Positions 11,857 to 23,600 of a DNA stretch of 64,000 nucleotides are shown in pieces. Within the stretch, counting starts at the first letter, position 1. Every line of letters starts with the position of its first letter. Under the pieces are notes generated by a model, which had not been told where the DNA came from, did not search any database, and worked only from the letters and a program-made list of their open reading frames with translations. This DNA comes from Hybos culiciformis (lineage: Eukaryota; Arthropoda; Insecta; Diptera; Hybotidae), in the NCBI GenBank assembly GCA_964007475.1, contig OZ023275.1, positions 12,503,829-12,567,828 on the forward strand. Direction: 5' to 3'. A program made the position numbers and the translations under genes.

Positions 11857-13490
11857 ATGTCAATTACAGTAAAAATATCTGAAACACCTAAAGCAAGGAT
11901 TGATTCAATTAATTTTCCAGGATTATCTAAAATAGAGCGAGTTCCTCTTCCGGATAATGCCGCTGGTTTTGAACTTCCAAAAGGCAAAGGGTTTCCTTTT
12001 CAAGTAGACCCACCAACACCATCTTTCAAAGTTATTAGATCTATGGTTGATCATGGATTTCGTGATATGGCTGAACAAGTTTTACGTACGAAGAAAAGAT
12101 CTTATGTAACAACAAACCATATATATAATAATCTCATGGTTTTTTTAAAACCAGGAGCCAAATGCTTTTCCGACGACTTACTTGATCAAGCGATACAATC
12201 AGTAAGAGATGAGTTTAAAGTGAATGAAAAGGTTCCACTGCTTAGTTTTGACGATGCAGCACGGATAATTCCTCAAAACACTTCACCTGGACTACCCTGG
12301 ATACAAAAACGTCCTGGGATGAAGAAAGGCGAGATTATTGATTTAAAACTTGATTCCATTAAAAAATATTGGGATCATATTTTGAACGGACATTATCAAG
12401 TACATAAACTTCCTGATTGCGCTGCATTTGCTAGAGGCCACATTAGTGATCCTTCAGTAAACAAAGTTAGACCGGAATGGGCGTATCCACTTCATGTAGT
12501 AATTCCAGAGGCTCAATTTGGTTACCATATTATCGAGCAGTTGACTAGCCAAAAGGCGGGACACCATACTGGTTATGGAATGGAGATGATGAAAGGAGGT
12601 ATGGACTGGTTAAATTCTAAATTGGTCTACAGAGATGGAAAATATTTTATGACTGATTTTACCAGTTTTGAGGCAAACGTTCCAGCATGGTTAATTCGTA
12701 TTGCATTCTCAATTGTCGCCGAGAAAATAGATTTTACAACAATTTCTAACAAGGAAGGTGTTTCATTTCATTCTGATGAGAAGAAAGAAAGGATGAAATT
12801 TAATTTAATAGTACGCTATTTTATTTATACACCAGTTCGGCTTTCAGATGGTACACGTATCCAAACCCAGAAAGGAGTTCCGTCTGGTTCATATTTTACT
12901 AATATTATTGATACCATCTGTAACATGATTATGAGTAGGTATGGTGCCTCCGCGTATTCAATAACAAGCCCTACTTTGATATTTATTTTGGAGATGACAG
13001 CTTAATGTGTATGGACCAATCCTGTATAATTAATATTCAATGTTTTTCTGAGATTTTAGAAAAAAAATTTGGAGCACTAATAAATCTTAATGAAAGCTAT
13101 TGGACTAATAAAAGAAGTAATATAAAATTTCTTGGTTATTATAACTTTAATGGTTGCCCCGTAAAGAATGAATTAGAACTTGTAGCATCCATGATTTTTC
13201 CTCAAATGCACAACGATGATTGGGAACATTGTGTATCCCGTGCATTGGGTTGTTTGCTAGCTAGCGCTGGAGCATCAAACAATATATTTATGATAGCTCG
13301 AGGTATCGCACATAGTGCAGGCAAAAGTTCTGTCGAAAAAGGAATTCAAATAATTTCTAGACATCCACGATCTAGAAGATTTCTTACAACACTTGGCGTA
13401 AATCCACAAGTCTTAAATTTAACATATTTTGATAAGCAGGCTATGTCAAACCCTCTTTTAAATTGTTCGAAAATTCTCGAAGGTATTTAA
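11857..13490 (+). pseudogene. Endogenous partiti-like virus RNA-dependent RNA polymerase, frameshifted
   Basis: This is a genomic copy of an RNA virus polymerase gene. The first frame (ATG at 11857, stop at 13003-13005) covers about 382 residues and the second (to 13490) about 160, together close to a full partitivirus-type polymerase. Family motifs are visible. Motif A is near residue 268 (FTSFEANVPAW). Motif B is near residue 344 (GVPSGSYFTN), very typical of Partitiviridae and insect relatives. The catalytic GDD of motif C is encoded only in the second frame, so the frame is lost just before it, at roughly 12950-12985. No other stop interrupts either part. The region is clearly less AT-rich than the surrounding intron. 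It lies in intron 1 of e(y)3, on the same strand. As it stands it cannot encode an active polymerase. The insertion ends are not defined. Confidence 0.85.
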
Positions 13491-13619
13491 GCTGACCTTT
13501 GAAAGAGCTCCTACCATCAGGGGCGCTTTTTTTTTTTTTTTTTTCATTTGTAAAAAAAAACAAATCTACTATGATTGTTCAATTGAATTGCATTGTAATA
13601 TTTTAATAAAGAAATGTCG

Positions 13620-15505
13620 TTGAAATTTGTATGTCTTTTTTTTCTTTAAATTTCTCTCGCACTGGTTTACAAGTTAAATTTCAAGAAATTATTTTGCCGT
13701 TGCATTTAAGGTGATTCTTTTATGGAAATATAATTTTTATTAAGTATATATTATATGTGGTACACTCATTATATACAACATAATGCTATACTATGTATTA
13801 CTTTTGGGTTTTGTTTATTTATTTTTTTTTTTTTGTTCATTCGACTTTCATTACAATAATTTTTATATTTACAGAAAATAAAAAATGATAAATTAGATTG
13901 CATGGTGAAAGGGTCAAACAAAAAAAAAAAAAAGCAAGAGGAAGGAAACAAACCCAGAAAAATCAAGTTTTTTGACTTTATTTTGTTTGTTTTTTTTTTT
14001 TTTTTGAGCTTTTTTTGTTAAATTTAATTTTTTTAATTTCTTATGCGCGACGTGTAAATAAGTTAGGCATATCAAGAGATTTATTTTATATAAAAAAAAC
14101 TCGATTCAATGCATTTTGAGATACTCAATTTAGTTGAATGCATTATAATTATATTTTTGATCATTTAATTTGGTTCAATAAAAAAAAAATAACCTTTTTA
14201 TTCCTCAAACTTTCGAATTTAGATTTAGATATCTTTATAATCAGTGATATAACCAAAAATTAGAGTTTAAAATCATTATTCCTTACAAAGAATATAGAGA
14301 TATATACTTAAGCTATTCTAACTAAGAAAGCATCTAACTATATTCTATATTAATTTTTTTCCAGTAATTTAGTTCAATTGCTTAACATTATTATTGTATA
14401 GTTAGTTGGACCACTTTCATAATTTATTGATTTTATTGTTTGTTTTCATGTTCCATTGAAAATTGATGTCGATTGATGTAAATTTCATTTTAAATGTTAG
14501 TTTTCTAGTTGGGTTACTTTTACTTCTAACGCTTTGTTTTTCCTACTACCTACTGACTAGTATTGATAATTTCACAAGCTGAAGATTAAGTTAGTTATGT
14601 AAATAAGTACATACAATACAATACACACTAATTAAATATTCATCCGAAAAATATTGAATAATTTTAAATAAATTAATGTTTTATTTCTATCACATAAAAC
14701 TAATAATTCAAATTGGTTTTCAACAAATATATAAAATCTAATTGAGTTTCTCTACTTTATTTATACTCCATTCCATATTTATGCACAATATAATATTCGT
14801 ATTGAAGGCGCTAATTATTCATTTTTATTTTTTTAGCTTGCAATCTGATTTATTATTTTTACAACATTAAGCAGCAATAATTATCATTACATGAAAATTT
14901 ACACAAAAAAAAAATATATATATCATTATGAGTAAATTTTTAAAAATAAAAATTTACAAAAAAAAAAAAAACAAACCGCATACAATTAAAACAATTTAAT
15001 TTATACTTATATTGTATTTCTCACAATGAATATAAGCCTCTGTCTTCTTAATAAAATAATTATTATAATTGTATAATACATTTTTTTTTCTATACTCTAC
15101 TGTCAAATGTGAACAAAAAAAATAAATATTTAAAACAAAATATTATACATGGAAAAACTCATAAGTACCACATACAATTATTATTAGGTATATTTTGTAA
15201 TAAATTTTCCTCTTCTTTTTATGAATTTCGTTCCACGAACAACTGAAAAAAAAAAGTATCTATCAGATATATTAAATTCATTCTGTCCTTTGTATATATA
15301 GTACATTATAATGAAATAAGAAATCACAACTTTCAGTCAGTTAAAGCCGTTTAGCATATACAATGTATTTTTAGAGATTTTTATGTAATATTCAATTGTC
15401 TTCTTGTGATTCGATTTTTATATACTTTATTAAATTTTCTTCATTGTCCATTTAAGTACAAAATTGATAATTTAAGTACATCTCTTACTAGGTGCATATT
15501 TTATT
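13620..15505. other. e(y)3 intron 1, no gene seen
   Basis: AT-rich intronic sequence downstream of the viral copy. The open frame on the minus strand at 13769-13966 is low-complexity and has no family match that I can see. Confidence 0.6.
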
Positions 15506-15507
15506 TC

Positions 15508-15712
15508 CTCGTAAGAGCGGAGTGAACTTATCCACGATCACAGAAATGTATGAACAACTACAGGGTAGAAAACCTTTCGTGTACTTTTTGACTATTCTTT
15601 CCGCGCTGCAGGAATCATAAACTCGGTTTCTCGTAACCCTTTTTTTACCCTGAGCGGCTATACTGCAAAATCGTGGATAACTAACGTGTATAAGTTCACA
15701 TCCGTAACGCGT
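15508..15712. repeat. Small imperfect foldback (MITE-like)
   Basis: GTGAACTTATCCACGAT near 15523 is matched inverted by ATCGTGGATAACTAAC...GTATAAGTTCAC near 15670-15700. Further inward, CAGGGTA pairs with TACCCTG. The segment stands out by its base composition. Ends are approximate and no target duplication was identified. Confidence 0.5.
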
Positions 15713-17672
15713 AAGGTAGATATTTTTAAAAACAAAGAAATTTAATAGATTTTAGTTGGTACAAGAATTTTTTTATAATATTTGAAAATACAAATGGACA
15801 AGAGTACTTATGTGTCTTTTAATTTTTTTTTTCTATGCATTTTACAACTGGCCTAAGTGCAAGGAAATCTTAGGACCCGCTACAAACTAACTAAGTAAAT
15901 TGTTCGACAAGAATCGAGGAAAAAAACAATAAAAGTTTTGGAATAAAATTTTAATTTCTTAAATCTATTTTGTTTTATGGCATTATTTTGTTCATCGCTG
16001 GCTGGCATTATTTTGTTATGCTGTGGTCATGATAAATATATAATTATATCACTTTTTATACACAGAATTAATACCAAAGTAAAATATTAAAAAAAAAAAA
16101 TTCAATATTATACATATATATTATGTATAATATGATATTTATGTATTTATATATTAGCAATATTTTTATGTTGAAAATACATTTGTATGTGATTGATATC
16201 TTCCCCTTTTGAAATCTCCCCCCCGATATTCATCAACGAAATGTTACGAAAAAAAGAAAAAAAAAAAAAACTATTGAGCTGCAATAGATTTTTTAATCCG
16301 TGAATATATTTTTTTATATTTTAATAATAAATTTTATTCATTAGAAAATCTTAAAATAATATTAAAATTTTTATTTTTTAACATATAAATATTTTAGAAA
16401 ACTTCTGGATGTTTAGGTACCTACATAAAAAAAAAAAAAACAAATTGAACTTATGAAAACTGACAAGTTAAATTTTTTTACAAGATTTTATGTTTTAAAG
16501 GTATTTTTATTTTTTATTTTTTCTATGAAAAAAGTGTTGTTAATATAAAAATATAATAATTATTGAATATTGAATATCAAAAAAAAAAAAAAACAGCGGA
16601 AAATTATTTCCCCTGTACAGAAAATATTTATATCTACTCAATTATTGGGGGCAAAAAGAAAAAAAAATTTAACGCGATTTTATTTTATGAAAAATTCAAT
16701 TTAATTAATTAAAAAAACAAAAGGTAAAAAAAATTAAAATCTTTTTGTTTTTATTTGAAATAAGTTCTTAATTAATTCAAAAATGTCAACAACAAAAAAA
16801 ACCCAAATTTGATTGTTATGATTTTTTGAAAAAATAAATACTTATAATAAATTTGACATTTTGAATTCTTAACCTTTAAGAAGTTGGTAAAGTCACCGCA
16901 AAAACATTTTTAAATAACAAATCATATTTGAATATTTTCTTCTAAATCTTATTAATTGATTCCAAAATTTTAAATGGGATTTCAAAATTAATTTCTGTTT
17001 ATCAATCAATTTTATCACTTTTACACAGAGAAGCAATAGAATGATATTTATGGCTTTTACACACTTATGTTAATAAATTCCACATTGACACTCTTGACAG
17101 TTATTATACTTAACTAACTTTGATTTTAAAAATTATTCGAAATTAAAAAATTACTTACATAGATACTTACTTTCTATTCTAATTAAAAGTGATGTATTTT
17201 TTTTCCATATATGATAAACCAAACAATAAAGCAATCACTTAAGAACTTCTAAATTATTTTTTTTTTTAGCAATTTCTATTAATTTATTTCTAAATGTTGA
17301 TTTCTCTTTGGTGCAGGATTTATCAATTGTTTATCAATTTGAATAAATTTAAGATAAGTAGTTACCTAAATATATAATGAAGTAATGAAAAATTTTTGAT
17401 TAACTCCACTAAATCTTGATCTTGAACTTATAAATTTGATCTGATTCCGATATTTCAAACAAGTATATAATATTATTTAATAACCCATTAATAATAAAAT
17501 TTTATTTTTCTTCTCATTTTAGTTTCAATGGAATGTTTATGCAAACTGTTAACTAATAATAATATGATTGCATTTATATGGATAGTAGAATTTTCGAAAT
17601 TAATTAAAATAATTAGAGGAAATTAATTAAAAATAAACTAAAGAGTTGAATAATTTATTTTAAAATCTTCAG
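15713..17672. other. e(y)3 intron 1, 3' part
   Basis: AT-rich with many homopolymer runs. It ends in the acceptor ATCTTCAG at 17665-17672, which opens the first coding exon of e(y)3. Nothing else is supported. Confidence 0.6.
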
Positions 17673-17680
17673 TAGAAGAT

Positions 17681-20600
17681 ATGAGCAACAACGCAAATAA
17701 TTTACAACATGATAATGAGGAATTACTGGTTACATCTACATCATCATCAACCCCACCATCATCACGTCAACAAGAACAACAATCACAACCGTCAACATCT
17801 ACAGCTCATTTAAATTTAATTTCTGAAACGGAATCTTCTTCGGGCGATACGAGTCCACCTTTTAATACAATTAATTCTTCACCTGGTGGTGGCAGTACAC
17901 CTGGTGGAGGGGGTAGCACACCAGGTGCTAATCCCCAAGTATCAAGTAGTACTGGAACTCCTGGTCATCAACCACAAATAACTAATTTTGATTTAAGTGG
18001 AGATGATTTAGAGGATGACGAAGAGGATGACATTATAATGCAAGAAGAGAATATTGTATTAGAAGATGAAGTCACTGTTAACAATGATATTGGTGTTTCT
18101 GCTTCTTCCTTATCGCCAAATAATAATAGTTATTACAATGATCCTATGAATAATACAACATCAACTCGGGCATCTAAACGCCTAGCGGCTGCAAATTCTG
18201 CTGCAGCAAGTGGTAGTAGCAGTAATAACAATTTGACAACATCAAGTAGTAATAATAATAATAATAATAATAATAGTAGTAATAATAATAATAGCAGTAA
18301 CAATGGTAGCAGTAGTACTCAACAACGTTGTAATAATAGTATTAATTTATTGAACAATAATAATAATAAAAAATTGAATCATTGTCAAAGTGATAATTCT
18401 ATTAGTAGTCGTTTTAACAATCATCATCATTTAGTGCATCAGCAATTTCTTTTGCAACAAAAACATCAACAATTGCAATCAGTAACGCCACCAAAAATTT
18501 CTATAAAATTTGCTAATAAATACAACTGCATAAATAGCAGTAGCACCAATAGTAGTTCTGAATCTCATAATAATAATGATTCAATTGAAAATCGAAAAGT
18601 TGAACCTTTAAAAATCAATATTAACCGGCACATCGAGCCAGTCACTGTCCCCAAAATAACTATAAAACCTATTGTCAAACCAATTGAAAGTATTGATGAA
18701 CCTTTACCGAAACTAACAATTAAGCAGTCAGCGAATAATGAATCAATTATTGTGACATCAAACTGTAATAGCACATTGAATAGTATAAATGCGAATTCGA
18801 ATATCATTAATACCCAAATAGCCGAGGCTCATATTGTACCTAAAATTACTATCCGGTCCACCACTGATGGTGGTGGTTCAACCTCTGATTCCCATCACAC
18901 TGTTTTACCGAAATTAACCATTAAAATGGATGGAACTGGTGGCGCGACATCGTCCTGTCAACAACAGCCATCACCTTTAAGTTCATCATCATCTGAGTCC
19001 ACGTCGCCATCATCTGGAAAAGATCCGCCTTTGCCAAAATTAACAATAAAAACGAATGCAAGTGGTGAATCCATAATACCACAGTCCCCAATCAAATCTC
19101 CTCCACTATCGGTTCCGAAATTAACAATTAAAACAATCCCGAAATCAAGTAGCTCTTCAATGCCCACCATGAATGCAATTTTATCACAAACCGATGGTAA
19201 TTCTATTCCAAAATTAACAATCAAATCCATACAACAAGAGCAAGAGCAGATAGAAGAAGAGCAACCAATACCTAAATTAACCATAAAAACCGGTCAACAA
19301 GAAAATCCAGTTATTGTTCATGAAGAGTTTTCAATTCCGAAATTAACAATAAGAACAATTAATTATTCTGATCATGATTCACCTAATTCTCCATCATGTA
19401 CGACACAATCGATTCCAAAATTTACTATAAAATCCACTCAAAGTGATTTCAATCAAATCCCTAAATTGACTATTCACGTTAATGAGTCCTCAACAACTCT
19501 TGCATCACCAAAAATAGGACCTATTACGAACTTAGCATCTCCACCTAAATCCCTTATTTGTCAAATGGAAGATTCGCCGCTGTCAGAAAAAGTTCCAAAA
19601 TTGAAGATATCAACTTCAAAGCACACCGAAAGTGAAGACATTAGTCAATCTGAGAAAATTCCAAAAATTACAATTAAATCCATTGTTGAACAGGATGATA
19701 TGCAAAACGTTCCGAAATTGACAATTAAAACGATTCAATCTGAAATCAGAACGCAAGATATACAGGAGAAAGTACCAAAACTAACAATTAAAGCGGTACC
19801 TCAGATACAAAATTCTGATGATATAGAAAAAGTAGTTCCCAAAATAACATTAAAAAATATTGGAAGCCCCTTAGCATCTGTTGAATTTTCCTCATCGATC
19901 GAGGAGAAAGTTATAAAATTAAAAATTAAACCAATAATTCAGCAAAGCCAGAAAGATTTAGAGGAAAAAGTCCAAAATGTTGATAATGAACCAGAGAAAA
20001 TAAAATTAGATTTGATTAAAAAACCAGAACCAGTGAAAATGCCAAAGGAAGATCCACAATTAATAGATAAAATAAGAAATGAAGGTGCAAAAGAAAAGCG
20101 TCAGTACCAATTTGAATCGAACTTACCCGATATTCACCATCGAAATGTAAGTGTTAATGAACGAAGGATTGAAATCGACAATGTACCACAAAAAATATTC
20201 GATGTAAATATCGACAAAACAGTAAAATCCGATTCAAATAAGGAAAAAAGACCTGATATTTCAGACAATGTTAAGAAAAATAAAGAAAAAGATGATGATG
20301 TGCAACAAAAATTGAATAACAAAATTGACATTAAGCAACCAACTAGACATGATGTTGAGAATAAAACCGACTCAATACATAAACTAGAGTATCATGAACA
20401 AAAATTAAAAAGATTAAGTAAACAAGCTCCGGGAAGATCGCAAGAATCGATAAGCTTTAAACAGCAGCTTTATGATAAACATGATTTAATACAAAATAAT
20501 CAAAAAGTAGATAATATTCAAGTAGCCAACAACTGTGAAAATAAGGAGCATTCTGCGTCTTTGGAAGCCTTTGTAAAGGACAATAAAGATCAACATTTGC

Positions 20601-23600
20601 AACAAAAAACAATACCATCTTCAAAAGATCTGTTCCAAGGAAAGCAACTTGGAAAGCAAAATCTTTTACAAACAAATTTTTTAAAAAATTTAGGGAAACA
20701 ATCTCGTCATTCAGAAAGAATTCAAAACCCAATTTTGGAGCCATCACTATTAATAACAGATAAAGAAAAATTCCATCCAAAAGAGTTTTTAACTCAAAAC
20801 AAAGAGCCTATTGTGAACAATTTATCAATGTCCATGATGGAAAATATAATTGGTGTGAATAGAAAGCAGTTCGTCGAAACTGTTGATTTAACATCATCAC
20901 CAGAAAATTCTCCAGAACATCAAACTGAATATCAGCAACAGCTCTCCAATAAAAATACTGAAAATAAAACATTTTTGTATAGTATTTTAAATTCCCAAAA
21001 ACAATATGGAAATGAATCAGTAAAATTAGTTGCAAACAATTTTACGTCAAACTTACATAATGGACAATATAATCTCAATTATAATTCAGCGAATAGAACA
21101 TCTTCAGTAGTACAAAATACCTTAGAAACCACAAACAAAAATATATTATCAGCAGGAACAATCACACTGGCAGACTTAAATCGCAAACATTTTCAACATC
21201 CACAACCACAAATTCAACAAAATGAAATACTTGTGAATAGTAGGATAACATCACGAACAAATTCATCAAATTTGAAACATAAACTTCCATCAAGGACAAA
21301 TGAGAATTTATTCAATAGTTTACAATCACGGAGTTTTGGAATAAGCGAGGTAATGTTAGATTAAATTTTATAAATCAGAGTTTGTATCTATTTCTTTTTT
21401 ATTTTCTAAAACAAGTTCAAACTTCTAAATATTGATGTAAAATTCAATTCAGTTAAAGCTATTCTTTATGTAGTGAACAATTTTTTTTTTACTTTCCAAT
21501 ACTTCTTTGATTTCTTAATTCCAAGAATATTCTAGCTCCATTTATACATTAATATATTTTGCGCACTTCCACAACCATATAAGTTTAATATTATGATTTA
21601 CGTAGGACTTTTAGCAATTTAAAATTATTTTCACGAATTGTTATTAAGGTTCGATTCTTTAAAAAATCTGATAAATGATTTTTTTTTTTTTAGGTTCCTG
21701 CCAAAAAACCTCGTCCAAATCTTTTGCCGCAGCAATCAAATGACCCAGAAATGGCAACATTCAACAACCATGTTCCCGATACTATTTCTATTGATTCAGA
21801 TGACTCAGATATAGAAAATGATTTAGAATCTGAAATAATCGGACAAAGAATGTCTGCTATAAGTAATTTGATTGGTGACTGCAGTATCAACAACTTGTTG
21901 ATTTCAACCCGGGCTAATATTGCTAATACTAATGAATTGAACATTAATGAAGAATCTGGTTATTCAGATGGTTTAATGATGATGGATGATTGCAGCAATA
22001 GTAATTTCAGTGATCCATTATCATTACATAAATCCATTAGTTATGATGTAAACAAAAAGAATAAAACGGAATCAACCGAAATTATATCAACTCGTTGTAG
22101 AGTTAGATCAAAAAAAGGAAAATCAGGTACTGAATCGCCCATTCCACCACTTGATGGTTCAACACCAGCTAAACGTGCTGGAAATAAAAGATTGAAAATG
22201 TTACTTGATGATGCACAAAATTCCCAAGTATATAAAGATACCGCACCAATCTCAATAGATGTGAAAGAAAAATCGAACAGCACATCATTAAGAACTATAA
22301 CCAAAAGAATATCTACACCTACTCTATCGGACTCTTTAAGATCAACTAGAGCTTCACTAGCAGCAACTACTTCTGAAAAATCACACAAAACAAATAATTC
22401 ATCAGTGACAGGAAAAAGTAAATCGAATTTAATAACATCAAAATCAATAATTTCTACAAAAAATTCAGCTAATTCAGCTAATTCTACTATTGATGAAATA
22501 TCCGAATTAAATCAAACTGAAACAGAAGTTCTAGATGATAAAAAGCAAACAACAATTAATAATTCCACTGAATCGAAAACTAATAAAAGCAAAAAAGAAT
22601 TCTCAAAATCTAATACTCCCGAGAGAAGTAAATCAACTCCTAACAATTTTATGAAATCCTTATCAGAGTGTATGTCACAAAATAAAATTGAACCCAAAGA
22701 AGAAATAAAAAATGATCAATCCGAAAGTACAGAAATTAAAGATCCAAATACTTTTAAAAAAGATTCGGCAGAATGTTTGACATTATTACCGCCAAACAAA
22801 GTTATCGAAGATTTAAATGAGAAATTACCAATAACGCCAAAAACTCCTGGTAGAGGAAGACAAAGAGGAAGAGGTCGTGGTCGTGGCCGAGGTCGTGGAA
22901 ATTATCAAAATTCAACAACACGACGTGGGGGTGGCTTACAACATACACCTAAAGAAGGAATATTCTCTACACCTGTAAGTTGTTGGCTTTTGAAATAGCA
23001 TTTAATGATTTCTAATTTTTTGTATTTTGTTTTGGGAGGATTTTATTCAATACTCGATCTTATTAAGTTTTTCCTTAATAACAGGCCTCAGACCCCTATT
23101 ACGGAATTCTGTGTCATACAAAAACGCTTTCGGTTGATTAAAAGAACATTTAGAAGACGAAATCTATGTCAAACAAGAAGCTATAATACACATTATTTTT
23201 TATTATTAAAAAGTACATTTCAAGTAATATTTTTTTATACACATTTTTTTTTCGTTGCAGGAGAATCGAAATCGTCCGAATTCGTTGCAAGTTTTTGAAG
23301 AAGACACACGAATGAGTGCCGACTTTGCAACGCCGGCTAGGTAAGCTTTTATAATAAAATGCTTTTACAAAATTCGGAATTAAAATATCGAATTTTATTT
23401 TTTTTTTCACAAATCTTTGAATTTGAAACACAATTGAAATATTTAATTTTTTAGGCAACTGGATTTTTTAAATAATGATGAGAATACACAAACATCATGT
23501 GTTAGTGGATCTGGAAGTGCTGTAGATGGTACAATTTCGAGTACAACTAAAGGAAAACGTGCGAAAATGGAGATGGTTGGCGATGAATAGTAAATACAAT

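Noticed and set aside
13503..13550. CAGGGGCGC followed by a T run as a possible hAT end or a viral 3' end
   Set aside because: No inverted partner or 8-bp duplication was found, and the T run on the sense strand does not fit a viral poly(A) tail.
17681..22998. Minus-strand frames of 60-115 residues opposite e(y)3 exons 1 and 2
   Set aside because: They are shadows of Asn/Ser/Lys-rich repeats on the coding strand; their repeated VNFG/FIVNFG pattern is just the complement of the PKLTIK codons.
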